64,000 nucleotides of DNA from assembly GCA_032871835.1 (NCBI GenBank), contig CM065303.1, positions 51,312,597 to 51,376,596 of the forward strand, given 5' to 3'. The DNA is from Dipteronia dyeriana (Eukaryota; Streptophyta; Magnoliopsida; Sapindales; Sapindaceae). Below, one piece after another: positions 35,303 through 47,062 of the stretch. The position numbers and the translations under genes are program-made. Within the stretch, counting starts at the first letter, position 1. Each line of letters starts with the position of its first letter. The notes under the pieces are model-generated. The model was given only the letters and a program-made list of their open reading frames with translations, was not told where the DNA came from and ran no database searches.

Positions 35303-35908
35303 ACCCTAACAATGACACGGTGGTTTCCACATTCATAAATAGCTAACAACACAGTTACCTAACCTTAAGCCTGATGTAGTAGGGACCCACCATATATGCA
35401 AGCATGATAGATCATGTTGGGGTTACGCTATGGCAGATGAAGAACAGATTACCCACGGGGGAGAATTTATACATGGAGGTGGTCCTGGTCACAGTCAAAA
35501 GAACCAGGAAAGTGGCTCAAAAAATAATGGCAAGAATGACCAGAAGGTAATAGGGGAAAATGGAGAGACAGGTGAAGAGATGACGAGAGAACAGGAAAGA
35601 ACTCAAGGCTCCAGAACACAAATTATACACCGTTATCCAAAAAGCAAGAGGAAATTCTGAATGTGATAGAAGATAAAAACTTATATAAAAAACTCCCGAG
35701 GCAGTCTAGCTTTGCCAAAAGGGATACTACTAAGTACTGCAGGTTCCACCAGGAAAACGACCATGAAACTTCCAAGTGTTACCAGTTGAGGGATTACATT
35801 GATAAGCTAATTTGGGATAGGCATCTTAAAGATGTGATCCTCAGATGTGGTGAAGATCAACAGAAGGATGCTCGGATAAAGGATCGGGATAGAAGTTATA
35901 GATGTTAG
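35303..35908 (+). pseudogene. Tat-2 gag, second part (nucleocapsid)
   Basis: It resumes at NNDTVVSTFINS, then a degenerate stretch, then 35430-35660 (glycine/lysine-rich linker) and 35663-35908 with KYCRFHQENDHETSKCYQL, the C-x-x-H-x-x-x-x-H-x-x-x-x-C zinc site typical of Tat gag, followed by RDYIDKLIWDRHLKDVI. It stops at 35908 where copia LTR sequence begins. The expected protease after this point is missing. Confidence 0.82.
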
Positions 35909-35922
35909 GTCCTAAGGGAGAT

Positions 35923-38136
35923 TGTTAGGTCCTAGATTTGTGTTGGCTTGATTCCATAACAAAACTTCATTTCTTTGTAATGCTTAGTTGCTTAAGTGGT
36001 TCGTGATGATAAGAACTTCAAGGAAGAAAAGCAACTTCTCATGATGCAAAGTTCATCTTCAAGAGGATTGGTACTATTCTTGGATGCTAAGGTATCGAGA
36101 TCATTCTGCCTCTTGCAAGGCGTAGGCGCACACACACATAATTCATTCATATGTGTCCCTGCTTAGTTGTGCATCTTTATTTGCACACACACACACAATT
36201 CATATATTTGTGTCCCTGCATCATAGTGCATCATTTGTTATAACACTTTCACACACTTGAAGTTGAATGCTCATGCATTGGTATGAAAGTAGCATGTTTT
36301 GGAAAATGCATGATTGGAGACTATCTCTATGTAGTTTGCATTCTTGTGTGAAATGTGTTTGTTTGTTTATATGTTTGTATAATATGGATATTGAACTTTA
36401 ATTTAGTCTTAAACCATTCTTGATTGATTTCCGGTCATTTCAGTTACTCATACCATTGATTTCGAGTTCTAAGTCAAAAGATACTACACTTTCAACTCAT
36501 GTTGCATACATTGTCTTCGTCTTCATATATCGAGTTGAATTCTTATTTTCTGGGTTGAGTATCTTATATGTCCATGTCTGTGAGGGAGTCTCAATTCATA
36601 ATCTTCAAACAGATTCAAATTCGGAGTTTGGAGGCCAAAGAACTGTCGAAGAATGCGAGGAGAGCGCAAGGGGTGAGGTGCGATGGCTTAAGCCATCACC
36701 ATGCAACAACCCGAGATGGCGCGTGGCCATCTCGGCCCCAAGAGTGTTCTGCCTCGAGATGCTCATGTGCCATCTCGGGGAGACACTAATGAAGGAGGGG
36801 CAAATTGGTCTTTTGGATTTTCTCTCTCTAAAACCTCTCATTCCCTCTCATTTCATATGATAAGAACAAGTTGAGAAATTGAATAACAAGTGCAGAATTT
36901 TTCTCTCAACATTTTGATTTTTATTTTTGTGATAACTTCTTCATTTCTACTCCGAATCACTTGATTCAAAAACCGATTTCGAGTGTCTTGAAGAGTTCTA
37001 CAAACCCAAAGCATTTACAGAACCAAAGGATTTCTAAATTTTTCATTGTGATCTGATCTTCAGTTCGTGATTGCACCATTGTTGGTAAAATCATCTTCTT
37101 CTTAGTTTTCTTCTTAGATCTTCTTATTGATTGATGTTATTTGATTAAGAAGCATTACTAGGATGATTTTGATATCATTTTGTGATTTGTTGATTTGATT
37201 TTCAAGTTTAGCAAGATTTGTGATATATTGAATGATTTGTGCTAAACTTGATAAACATGAAATTGTTTCTAGAAATCCTTTGTTCTTATGCTTGATTGAT
37301 TGTTTCTAGATCTAATTTCATTTTCTAAGAACTAGGTTTTGTTTCAATTGATGTTCATATTTTCATTTCTATGTTCTTAGTTGATAACATGCTTAAGTTG
37401 TCTAGATGCATTTGTGATTGATCTTTGAAAGCATAATCTAGTCATCTAATTGCATGTCCATAGAATTTATTGATCATCATTTTCTTTGTTGAGTGCTTGT
37501 TTGCGATTTGCATTCATGATCACTTAGATGCCTTGTGAAGAGGTAGAAAGTCTCATATCTTAGAGTGATTCTTTGATTTGAGCAATTGTAAGTCTTAGCT
37601 AGAGTCAGGAGGACTTGGATAGCTAAGCAAGTGGAAGTCTCGACAAGATGTGTGAAGCCTCGAATTGTTGAGCAAAGAAGTCTTGGCAAGAGGTGTGAAG
37701 CCTCGAATTGTCAAGCAAGGAAGTCTTGGCTAGAGGTGTTGGATAGTCAAGCAAGAAGTCTTGCCTAGGGTCAGGAGGATCCGGATAGGTGAGCAAGAAA
37801 TCTTCCTAGAGACAGGGGGTCTTGGATAGAAAGTCGACTTAGTAGATCACTAGGTTCAAGATAGAGTGAGAGTGAGAGCTTGTAGAGCATGTGTGATTGC
37901 TTCAGAGTGTAACTCTATTTGAAATAGTGGATTTGCTTTTGTCGGTGGTTGTGGTATCAACCCGTGGATGTTTCCTTTTTGGAGGTTTTACCACATAAAT
38001 ATTGTGTGTCTTTGTTTGCAATTTTCATTAAGCATTGTTAGAATTGCATTGTTTTAAAAGAAGATAAAAATTGGAGCATATACCTATTCACCCCCCCTCT
38101 AGGTATATTCACACTATAAAGATAAAGGGAATTTCA
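35923..38136 (+). repeat. LTR-B: copia-type LTR (about 2.2 kb) inside Tat-2
   Basis: Starts TGTTAGGTCCTAG and ends AATTTCA, followed by ATTGGTATCAAAGC. Its architecture matches LTR-A (hairpin-rich block, CCGTGGATGTTTCC/GGTTTTACCACATAAA, CCCCCCCTCTAGG near the end), but the sequence is a separate family. Hairpins lie at 36682-36697 (GATGGCTTAAGCCATC) and 36713-36735. A tandem array of about 45-55-bp units (AAGTCTTGGC / GTGTGAAGCCTCGAATTG) spans 37590-37850. No second LTR-B is seen. Confidence 0.78.
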
Positions 38137-38138
38137 AT

Positions 38139-38150
38139 TGGTATCAAAGC
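38139..38150 (+). other. Primer-binding site after LTR-B
   Basis: TGGTATCAAAGC, one base different from the Met-tRNA site of Copia-A. Confidence 0.82.
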
Positions 38151-38186
38151 CGGTGTCTAGACGCACTTAGATAGATCTTCTTTGTT

Positions 38187-38780
38187 GTGTTTGTTATCTT
38201 CTTTTGTTTCATCATGATCAAAAAAATGTACTCTTTTGTGGCTTCTCTTGTTGAAAATGAGTCTATTGACTTAGATGATCCAAAGATCAAAGATCTTATT
38301 CAAGAAAATGAAAGGATCTCTAAGATCAATAAGTCTCTCACTAAGAAGTTAAAAAATCATGATTGTAGCTCAAAATGTGTTATTGATCTAAATGAAAAAA
38401 TTCTTAATCTTGAGAAAAACTTGATTGATAGCAATGATAAACTGTTAGCTGCAGGATCCATCCGGGAGGTAAAGTACCCCGACTGGGTTTCCAATGTAGT
38501 TCCGGTGAAAAAGAAAAACGACCAACGAAGAATGTGTGTGGACTTCACAGACCTAAACAAAGCATGCCCGAAGTACAATTTCCCCTTGCCTCGGATCGAC
38601 CAACTAGTAAATGCGACAGCAGGCCATGAGCTTTTAAGTTTCATGGATGCCTATTCAGGCTACAATCAAATCAGATTGTTCAAGCCAGTTGAGGATAAGA
38701 CCTCATTCATAACTGACCATGGATTGTACTGTTATAAGGTCATACCGTTTGGGTTAAAGAACACCGGGGCAACTTACTAA
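38187..38780 (+). pseudogene. Chimeric ORF: copia coiled-coil segment fused in frame to Tat reverse transcriptase
   Basis: A 197-codon open frame. Residues 1-85 (probable own start MIKKMYSFV at 38214) are a charged coiled-coil-like stretch (NERISKINKSLTKKLKN, NEKILNLEKNLIDSN) that continues from LTR-B and its primer site and resembles the C-terminal coil of copia gag. From about residue 88 (38447) it becomes Tat RT: AAGSIREVKYPDWVSNVVPV, then RRMCVDFTDLNKACPKYNFP and FMDAYSGYNQIRL, ending GLKNTGATY at a stop. The junction lies near 38435-38450. It replaces gag's end, protease and the RT start of Tat-2. Confidence 0.75.
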
Positions 38781-39180
38781 AGGCTGGTGAATAAAATGTT
38801 CGCTCAACAGATCAGTAGGAATATGAAGGTATACGTGGATGACATGCTAACCAAAAGTGAAAACGTCAAGAGATCACCCCACTGATCTAAGGGAGACGTT
38901 TGAGGTGCTACAAAAGTATGGGATAAAGCTAAATCCAAAGAAGTGTGTGTTTATAGTGTTGTCTGGCAGGTTCCTGGGATTTCAAGTCTACCAGAGAGGG
39001 ATTGAAGTAAACCCAGAGAAAATAAGAGCCTTGAAAGAAATGAGATCTCCCAAGACATTGAAGAAAATCCAAAGATTGACAGGTTGCTTAGCGTCACTGA
39101 GTCGGTTCATATGTAAATCATTGAACAAGTGCTTACCCTTTTTCAAAGCAATCAAGCAAAGCAATGGGTGAATGGAATGA
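38781..39180 (+). pseudogene. Tat-2 reverse transcriptase, palm and thumb
   Basis: After the stop at 38778 the frame continues RLVNKMFAQQISRNMKV to the catalytic YVDD at 38832-38843. A frameshift near 38875 leads to the open stretch 38857-39171 with LRETFEVLQKYGIKLNPKKC and RFLGFQVYQRGIEVNPEK, the usual gypsy RT sequence, and the thumb RLTGCLASLSRFI. The catalytic pair of Asp is intact, but the reading frame is not. Confidence 0.88.
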
Positions 39181-39183
39181 TGA

Positions 39184-39660
39184 GTGCGAACAAGCGTTCA
39201 GAAAAATCAAAGAGTACTTGGGAAAAACACCGAACTATCTAAGCCACTTGAAGGGGAAGTACTTTACCTCTGCCTGTCCATAACAGACGTAGCAACGGGG
39301 TCAGTACTGGTCAAAGTGGAAGAAGAAACCCAGAAGCCTGTATACTGTACCAATAAAGCCTTGTTGCTTTCGGAAACAAGGTACTCTCCAGCTGAACAGA
39401 TTGCTTTGGCCCTGGTGACAGCAACAAGAAAGTTGAGACCGTATTTTCAAGCGCACAAAATTGAAGTATACATAGACTGTCCACTGAAATAGATTTCATC
39501 GAAACCTAAAGTGTCGGGGAGGCTAATTAAATGTGCAGTGGAATTAAGCGAGTTTGACATAGTGTATTTGCCAAGATTGGCAATCAAAGGACAAGTTGTA
39601 GCAGATTTGATCAAGAAATTTGCTAAACAAAACAGCGAAGTGATTATGATGTTAAGAGAG
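39184..39660 (+). pseudogene. Tat-2 first RNase H domain
   Basis: Open part 39184-39492 contains LYLCLSITDVATGSVLVKVE, PVYCTNKALLLSETRYSPAE and TATRKLRPYFQAHKIEVYID, the degenerate RNase H that follows RT in Tat elements. After a stop at 39490 the frame goes on with GRLIKCAVELSEFDIVYLPR. It would remove the RNA template. Confidence 0.82.
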
Positions 39661-39684
39661 AGGGATTTGTTTGCCTAGAAGCAG

Positions 39685-40067
39685 CATGTAGATGGATCGT
39701 CAAACATGCACGTCAGCGAGGCAGGCATAGTTATATCCACGCCAGAAGGTGACCAAGTGGAATTGCCTTGCGATTTGTATTCAAAGCCACTAACAATATG
39801 GTAGAATATGAGGAACTTCTGGCAAGCCTTAGGCAGTGAACGACACTAGGGGCAAATGAGTTGGAAATATTTAGTGACTCACAAATGGTGGTCAATCAAG
39901 TTCTGAATGAATACCAAGTCAAGGACAACAACATGAATGCGTATTTGAGTATAGCCAAGACACTCCTTGAAAGGTTCAAAGCTTACAGGATCACCCAGAT
40001 CCCGAGGGAGAAAAATGAGAAGGCAGACGCGTTGTCAAAATTAGCATCAGCTACCAGTGTATGGTAA
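39685..40067 (+). pseudogene. Tat-2 second RNase H (archaeal-type, aRH)
   Basis: The frame reads VDGSSNMHVSEAGIVIS, later ATNNMVEYEELLASL and the open part 39861-40067 with LEIFSDSQMVVNQVLNEYQV and ITQIPREKNEKADALSKLAS. The D, E and D of VDGSSN, EYE and SDSQ, with the final N-KADALSKLA, are the active-site layout of the additional RNase H known in Tat/Ogre gypsy elements. It has stops and a frameshift around 39760-39850. Confidence 0.85.
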
Positions 40068-40149
40068 AAAATAGTCTTGATCGTTCACTTGCAAAAGCCA
40101 AGTATCGAGAGCGAAAACGAAGCTGAAGCGTCAGAGGTAGAATTGATCG

Positions 40150-41411
40150 AAGGGGGACAATTTACTTAGATGACCCCGATCAGAGAATACCTAAAGAATG
40201 GAGTGCTCCCGACGGTGATGGCTGAGGCAAAACACCTCAGATATAAGGCCACAAGATATTCAATAGTAGAAGGGGAATTATACAGAAAATGATTTTTCAA
40301 AGCCCTTCATTAATGCGTAGACCAGATCAGAGGAATGTAAATATTAGAAAGTATTCACAGAGGAGTCTGTGGGAATCACTCAGGTGGTAAAAAATTGGCA
40401 CATAAAACTCACAGGCAATTCTTTTATTAACCGACTATGTTTAAAGATGCACAAGGTGTTGCAAGTCAGTGTATAGGTTGTCAAAAGGTAGCTAATGACA
40501 TCCGGAAGCCACTCGAGCAGTTGAAGAGTTTGACATCACCATGGTCATTTGCTATGTGGGGAATATATTTGATTGGCCTAATGCCTACTGTAACTAAAGG
40601 AGGAGCGAAGCATGCCATAGTAGCCGTTGACTTCTTTACAAAGTGGGTTGAAGCAGAAGCACTGGTATATATCACCGAGGCTAACCTCACAAGTTTTGTG
40701 AAGAAAAATATCATCTATCGGTTTGGAATCCTCGAAACTATAATCACAGATAACAGAACTCAATTCGATAGTGATAATTTCAAAAATATGTGTCAAGACT
40801 TTAGGATAAAGAACTATTATGCCACGCCAGCTCAGCTCACCCTCAGACCAATGGCCAAACGGAGGCGGTGAACAAAATAATCAAGCATACTTAGAAGGCA
40901 AAGCTGTAAGGAAAAAAAGGGAAACTGGGCTGATAAATTACACGAAGTCATATAGGTTTATCAGACTACAGAAATGACTTCAACAGGGGAAACGCCCTAC
41001 TCGTTGGCATTTGGGATAGAAGCAGTTATTCCTATTGAGATAATTCACAAGTCCCTTAGAGTACAACTCTTCGATTCCGAAGGAAATGTGGAGATGATAA
41101 AATGAGACTTGGATGAGTTGGAGGAAAGAAGAGACATGTCCAGGGTAAGAAATGCCGCCTACCAACAGATGGTAGCAAGGTCTTACAATTCACATGTCAA
41201 TGTTAGAAGATTCCAGCTCGGAGACATAATCCTGAGGAGGGTGACACTTAATACAAAAGACAAGTCCGCATGATCGTTACCTAACAAATGGGAAGGACCA
41301 TACCAAGTGGTCGGGATAGCAGGACATGGAGCATATCGCCTTTCCTAACCTAATGGAACCGAGCTGTCCAGGCCTTACAATGGGCAGTATTTAAAGATCT
41401 TCTACCCATGA
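40150..41411 (+). pseudogene. Tat-2 integrase
   Basis: The zinc region ends with CIGCQKVAND in the open stretch 40437-40871, which continues through FAMWGIYLIGLMPT (first Asp replaced by Tyr: the family has WGIDLIGP), VAVDFFTKWVEAEAL, and ITDNRTQFDSDNF with the second Asp. The Glu (QTEAVNK) lies in another frame at about 40855. Downstream are TPYSLAFGIEAVIP-like sequence, and the C-terminal part with GPYQVVGIAGHGAYRL at about 41290-41340. It ends near the TAG/TGA cluster at 41409. Confidence 0.87.
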
Positions 41412-42224
41412 GGAGATTCTTACTTTTGTTTTCTTTTATTTCCATAGCTTAAGCTTTGAATTGTTATTAGCTAATTGTTTTTTATTTTTTATTTTTTGAG
41501 AAATCAATAAAAACCCCCAGGGGAAGTTGTTATAAATAATTCAGCACAGTGTTCAAAACCAAGCACTTGCTCATAAGAGCGTTCGCAGGATACCTTAAGA
41601 CATCGGTCAAAGCTGATAAGGGATCCTGAGTAGTCCAGTGAGGGGCCAAAAACATATGTCACCGAGACAATGCATACTAGGTGCGTATGAAGCACTATTA
41701 GGGTGCCTTCGGGCATACAAACCTGATGAGATGAGCCAAAAGTTGGATAAGGCACAAATCCTACCTATAAGATAAGGAAAATAAGGTCATTGATGCTTAT
41801 AAAGTTGGTAGGACAAGTTATGCCTTATCACAGCGAATTTTGACCAACAAACTATTAGGAGACATCTCAACGACGTAGTTGGCAGATAAAAGACAATAGT
41901 CTATAAATACAAACTGTACAATTGGTTTATAAATGAACACTGCCCAACAGAAAGATAGAAAAGAAGATGATCGGGAAAAATAACCCGAACGATAAAACAC
42001 AAAGGGGTTTACTCGAGGTGGACCCGAGATCATTACAGAATATGGTTCAATCCTCCAAGGGCATTTAACCACCAAAAGTGAGGCAATGAGTCAATAATTA
42101 CATGGCGACACAGCTTTAGACGAGTGGTTTAACTAGCCCATACGATCGGGATATAAGTGGTTTTGCTTAGCCTAACTCATAATGATCAACCTGGCATGGG
42201 TCGACATGCATAGCTCAGGTTGCA
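41412..42224. other. Tat-2 spacer between pol and the antisense gene
   Basis: Pyrimidine-rich run and TCAATAAAAACCCCC at about 41504 resemble a 3' non-coding region. No coding motif is seen. The 3' ends of pol (plus) and the antisense gene (minus) converge here. Confidence 0.55.
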
Positions 42225-43391
42225 CTAAAAATATAAGTAAACGCAAGCATAAGAAACCACACGCAGAAAACCAAACATATCCCAAAAACAAGTATTAAGG
42301 GGAAGATATGCATTGATTGTCATAATGTCAAAAATTACAAAAGCAATACACACGAAATGGTTATAAGAGCAGAGATGCATTAGTTGTTCCCATGCATTAT
42401 CAGCTGAGGAACCTCCAGGGCCGGAAGGAGGGACATCATCATTTTTACCTTCACCGAAGTCTCCAAAATCTGGCCAGGAGTTATCATCATCAGGATCAAC
42501 AGACATGAAGGGAGAATAATCTACATCGGTTAAAGGACCAACGTTAACCCCTTTGGTCAGAGCGCTACTTTCCTTACCAGCATGGAAGGACACAAGAGAT
42601 ACTTCTGAAAGGAGTTCTAGATGCATGGGGTGGGGATATTTTCCGATGGATTTGTAGTAGGCCTACCTCCAAATCTTTTGATTCCTGATGGCCACCAAGG
42701 ATTCTTTCTGATGTTTGGATATTGTCTGGTCCCACTTCGAGCGAGCCTCCTTGGAAGACTTTTCCTTCATACTAAAGAACATCCTGGCAGTTGTCAGACC
42801 TCTCTCAAACTCCCTCAGCAGCGTAGCATCAAAAACATGTGACCTCTTATACCGATCAATATTTTGAACCTCGAGGTCTGGCAGAGCCTCATGGGAAAGC
42901 ACTTCCATACTTATCTGTTGTTGCTATAAGTCCTTGGATAGATGCTCATAGTGGAGTCAGGCTTCCTCAGATGCATGTTGTGCCTCCAACATCTTCTGCT
43001 GAATTGAAGTAAGGGAATCCTGGGCAATCCGAGTCTCTTCCTGAGCCTTCTTCACTGCCGTCTCAGCCAAGATGGCCATTGATTCAAGTTTGGTGCTCCA
43101 TAGCTTGGCCCTAGCAACCATATTCTCTAGCTCAATGTTCTTTGTAGTGAGATCCCTAAGGGCTTGGTCAGATGCAGTGGCCCTACTCTAGACATTCTTA
43201 ATCATTTTTCTCAGAGCCATCTCAGTCCCTGCATGTGCCTTCAGCTTCTCCGTATACTAGCTAGCCTTGAAAGCACTAGCGGAAAAAGACTTTAGGGCCT
43301 CGTCCTTCTTATCGAACGCCCCCTTCAATTAAGAAATCTCAACGGCCTGTCTACTCTTCTCAGAAAGGGCCCAAGTTAATTCCTCAATTGC

Positions 43392-43467
43392 CTGTAAGAG
43401 ACCAACGAAAAGAAAATTAGACAGATAGTAGAGAAGGAAGAAAAACAACAAAGGTGTAAAGACTTAC
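43392..43467 (-). other. Second intron of the Tat-2 antisense gene (76 nt)
   Basis: Minus strand donor GTAAGTCTTT after GGCGTTTTT, T-rich body, acceptor CTCTTACAG before GCAATTGAGG. The coiled-coil frame runs on from the acceptor. Confidence 0.7.
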
Positions 43468-43755
43468 AAAAACGCCGTTGTTAAATATCATACGGATCCA
43501 CTCAAAATCCGCAGCATTCTTAGCCCTTTTCTAATACCCTTCACTAATATATCTAGCTCCTGACGACATTGAGAGGAGCATGGAAATAGGGCCTGAGAAC
43601 TGCTAGGCAAAGGGAGATGAGAATGCTCAATGGTGAGAGCAACAAAAGGAACGGCTGGAGAGGCCTGATCCTGTGAACAGGAAGAGGTGGTTCGATCTGC
43701 AGTAGTTGGGGTCTCTAAAATTCCAACACCCTTCCCAAGAAGGTTAACCGGTGTA

Positions 43756-45966
43756 TAAGGACCTTGATTTTATGATTGGCTTATTTCATGACAAACAACA
43801 CCAAATTGGGGATGATTGTGTAATGGATAGCTTGGGTCCTCATTGGCAAGCTTCCAAGCATCTCCATGACTTCAAGTGCTAAAGGTATATTCACTTGACT
43901 TTGCCTCTTGAAGAGTTTAGGTGCACACACACACCTCATGCATGCTTTGTTGATCTTGCATTTGTGTTGATATTGTTTATATGTATGCATCTCTTCACAA
44001 TCACACTTGTACTTCATTTATAGATTTAAGTGTGGTATTGTGTTGTGTTCGTTCTTGCACGATGGTATGCTTGTTTTACCGCATTGAGTGACCATATGAG
44101 AAGGTCTCATTCTTCTCTTGGTTTGGTTATATGGAGTAAGGTGTCTAGTTTTAAAAGAGTGTATTTCAATGATTTAAATATTTTTCAAAACTGACCTTTG
44201 TATGGTCTTATGACAATATCTTTTTATACATTGATTCAAAATAAGTTTTAGACACTTTTGTACAAACTAGACACCCATACCTTTCCAACGGTATATTATT
44301 TGTAATATTTCATGACCGTTGGATTGGTTTTAAAATCTCCAAAGTGACCACAAAAACAGGGCATCTCTGTTGTTGTCCATTTATGACCTTTGGTCACTCA
44401 AATGACCATAACGTTTTCTACAGATGTCCAAATCTTGTTTTATAAAGTGTAGTTGAAAGTAGACTTCCATAGATTTCCAAAGGTATATTATACGAAAGGT
44501 TTGGATGTCGTTTGGTCATGTTTTGGGTCGCTCGAATCTTGAGCTTTTTTGTTGTCGGGCTGCGCCGGTCCACAAGCGCACCTCACCAGCGCCTCTGGAC
44601 AGTAGGTGTGCACTGGTATGGTATTTGTCAACCAGCGCACTGAGTAAAATTTTGGGAATTTTCAAAACGATGTAGTTTTGTTCTAGGGCTCATATTTACA
44701 TGCCATCTTCTTCCTCGCTCGTTTTTCAGAGTTTAAAAACAATTTTTTAGTGTAAGAAAGTATTTTCTTTGAGAGATAAGCTCCAAGAGTTATTCTTTAA
44801 TTCTCCAAACCCAAAACCCATCTCCATCTTGCATCATTCTTCATCATATGAGCATGGATGTTCTTGGTTTCATGACTAGGTAAGTAAGAACTTCATTAAA
44901 CATCATCTATTGTTCTTCTTACTCTAGATTAGGTATTTATTGTTTGATTAAATACCTAGACTCTACTTTATTACATATATTTATAAGTCTTGATAACATG
45001 ATTGGGTTTGTTTGTTGATAGCTAGCATTTAGGACATATTTGCGATCTAGCTAATTAGGTCATGTTGATTGCATTTCATGATTGCATTTATTGACCATGC
45101 TATGTTTATTGACAACTTTTGTTGAAGTGGCTTTGTTTGATAACTAGAGTGTAATATTGCATATCCATATCTAGTTAAGTCTTTATGCATTGTATTTAGA
45201 CATTATTGTTTATGCCTCATTGATTGCATTTACTGATTGGAAAATATTGCCCTTGATTATATGTTGTGACAACTTTTGTTGGTTGGACTTTTATTGACAA
45301 TTGGTTGCTAGAATCCTTTTAAATCTAATTGAGTCCTTATGTATGGGCATGTAGGCATTGTTTGATAACTAGGTTGTTGTATTGCATTATCTACACCTAG
45401 TTAAGTATTGTATGTTTGGTCTAACATCATTGAGCATTCATTAATTATTTCACTTAGACCATTGAGCATTCTTGTGGCTTCTAGGTGAAGTTGCACAAGC
45501 AAGTCAAGTCTTGCAACCAAGGGTAGGTTGGCAAGCAATTGGTCGAGTATCCATTGTAAAAGGCCCGAGGGGTAGAGTAAGAGGTGCTCACGCCAAGAGT
45601 AGTGTATCAGAGGATATCACTAGGGACTGAACCAAGAGTGGTGAGTGGTGGTGTCCATAGCCTGAGGTTGTCGAGAGTGAGAGTCCGAGAACCACTTGAG
45701 GGTGTAACCTTTTTTCTCATATAGTGGATTTCTGTGATCGTGTGTGGCTACCATAATAGCCCGTGGTTTTTCCCATTTGGAAGGTTTCCACGTAAACATC
45801 AAGTGTTATTTTTATTTCCGCACTTTATACTTGATGTTGTATATTTGTTTTATTGGGTGAATTTTGAATATTGACTAATCAAGAAAAATTGGTAATTAAC
45901 TTGATTAAAACCTATTCACGCCCCCCCTCTAGGTTATTAGACATACACTTTATAGGGAAATTTCAG
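43756..45966 (+). repeat. Solo LTR-C: copia-type LTR inside the antisense gene
   Basis: It has the architecture of LTR-A and LTR-B: hairpin motif CACCAGCGC (about 44575-44640), GCCCGTGGTTTTTCCC (45760), CACGCCCCCCCTCTAGG (45917-45933), and an end in AAATTTCA. GGTGTA lies on both sides (43750-43755 and 45967-45972). The first base pair is not TG, so the left end is slightly eroded or misplaced. Skipping it rejoins the antisense reading frame (...HQVTTP | VNLLGKG...). No internal region or partner LTR. Confidence 0.8.
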
Positions 45967-46980
45967 GGTGTAGTGACCTGATGACCTTCATTATCTGGGA
46001 TTTGACTTTCACTGGCACATCCTGAAGGGAGAGAGCCAATAGGTGTAATAGAATGGGCACCAATGGGCTCATTCACCCCGACACCCTCTTCTAACCGTAC
46101 AGCAGCTCCCACCTCTAACTCCAAAATAGAGTGATGAGCCTGTTCCTCAGTTAGTTGAAGGAAGTATTCATTAGCAATTTTTTCCTCCTCGTCAGGACCA
46201 CCATCATCACATTCGGAGACAAAAAACAATCTGACGCCTAACGGTGAATTGCATAGGAGCCTTCCCAGTGCATTGAGATGGTAGAACGACCTGAACCTGG
46301 GAAGACTCTGTGGAAGGAAGTGTCTGGTCTACAACTTTAGTTTTTTTAGGGGGACAGAGGACAAAGATACTATACCCCGATCGCCCCTTCTCTTGGATCA
46401 CAGTTCTTACGAGATGAGTTCAGAAACCGTCTCCTGATCCTCTTCCCCCTTCTCCTCCTCCTCCTCCTCATCCTCCTATAAAATGATTAGATCAACCACT
46501 GGAGTAGGCACCATTGGATCAACTCCGGATGTGAGACTCGCTCTCACGCGAAGGGTATCGGGAGCAGATGACCTTTCAACAGTCTTAGCTACCTTATGGC
46601 TTGGGGCATTGTCTGCCAGATCCACCTCATGAGATTTCTTCCTTCACAAATCATCTCTTCCTCGACACTTCCATTAAGACCTATCTCGACCACGTCTTCC
46701 TTGGTCAAACGCTTTAAAACTAAACCGAACCTGACCGACCCTTTATTTGGAATGGCCTCGACTATCGCTTTAAGCTTGGAGAAGATGGCTATCACTCATA
46801 CCGACCTGTACCGGGGAACATCTGAGGAATGGCAATCAGATTCATACGTATGTTCCACCAAATCATGTTCGGGTGGAGCAATTCCCTGAGCAACCTGATA
46901 AGCCATAACTTTCCTACTGACCTGATCGACTTTCTTGGCTTTTTTAGCCTGATCCCTTGTGACAATGTCCATATCATATA

Positions 46981-47062
46981 CTGAAAGAAAAAATGCCTCA
47001 TGGTAATCAACAATCAGTATAGAGGAAAGACGCACACGTTAGGTAAAGCAATGATGACTTAC
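46981..47062 (-). other. First intron of the Tat-2 antisense gene (82 nt)
   Basis: Minus strand donor GTAAGTCATC, acceptor TTTCTTTCAG, next exon TATATGATATGGACATTG. It sits at the same protein position as the 80-nt intron at 25836-25915 in Tat-1. Confidence 0.78.

Noticed and set aside
35303..35310. Telomere-like CCCTAA
   Set aside because: A single unit forming part of the 8-bp duplication and of gag coding sequence, not an array.
36420..36860. 146-codon ORF in the LTR-B region
   Set aside because: It spans the LTR hairpin block; composition follows the repeats, with no domain.
37590..37850. Regularly spaced repeats that could suggest a CRISPR array
   Set aside because: Units are imperfect, contiguous and lie in a plant copia LTR; there are no spacers and no cas genes.
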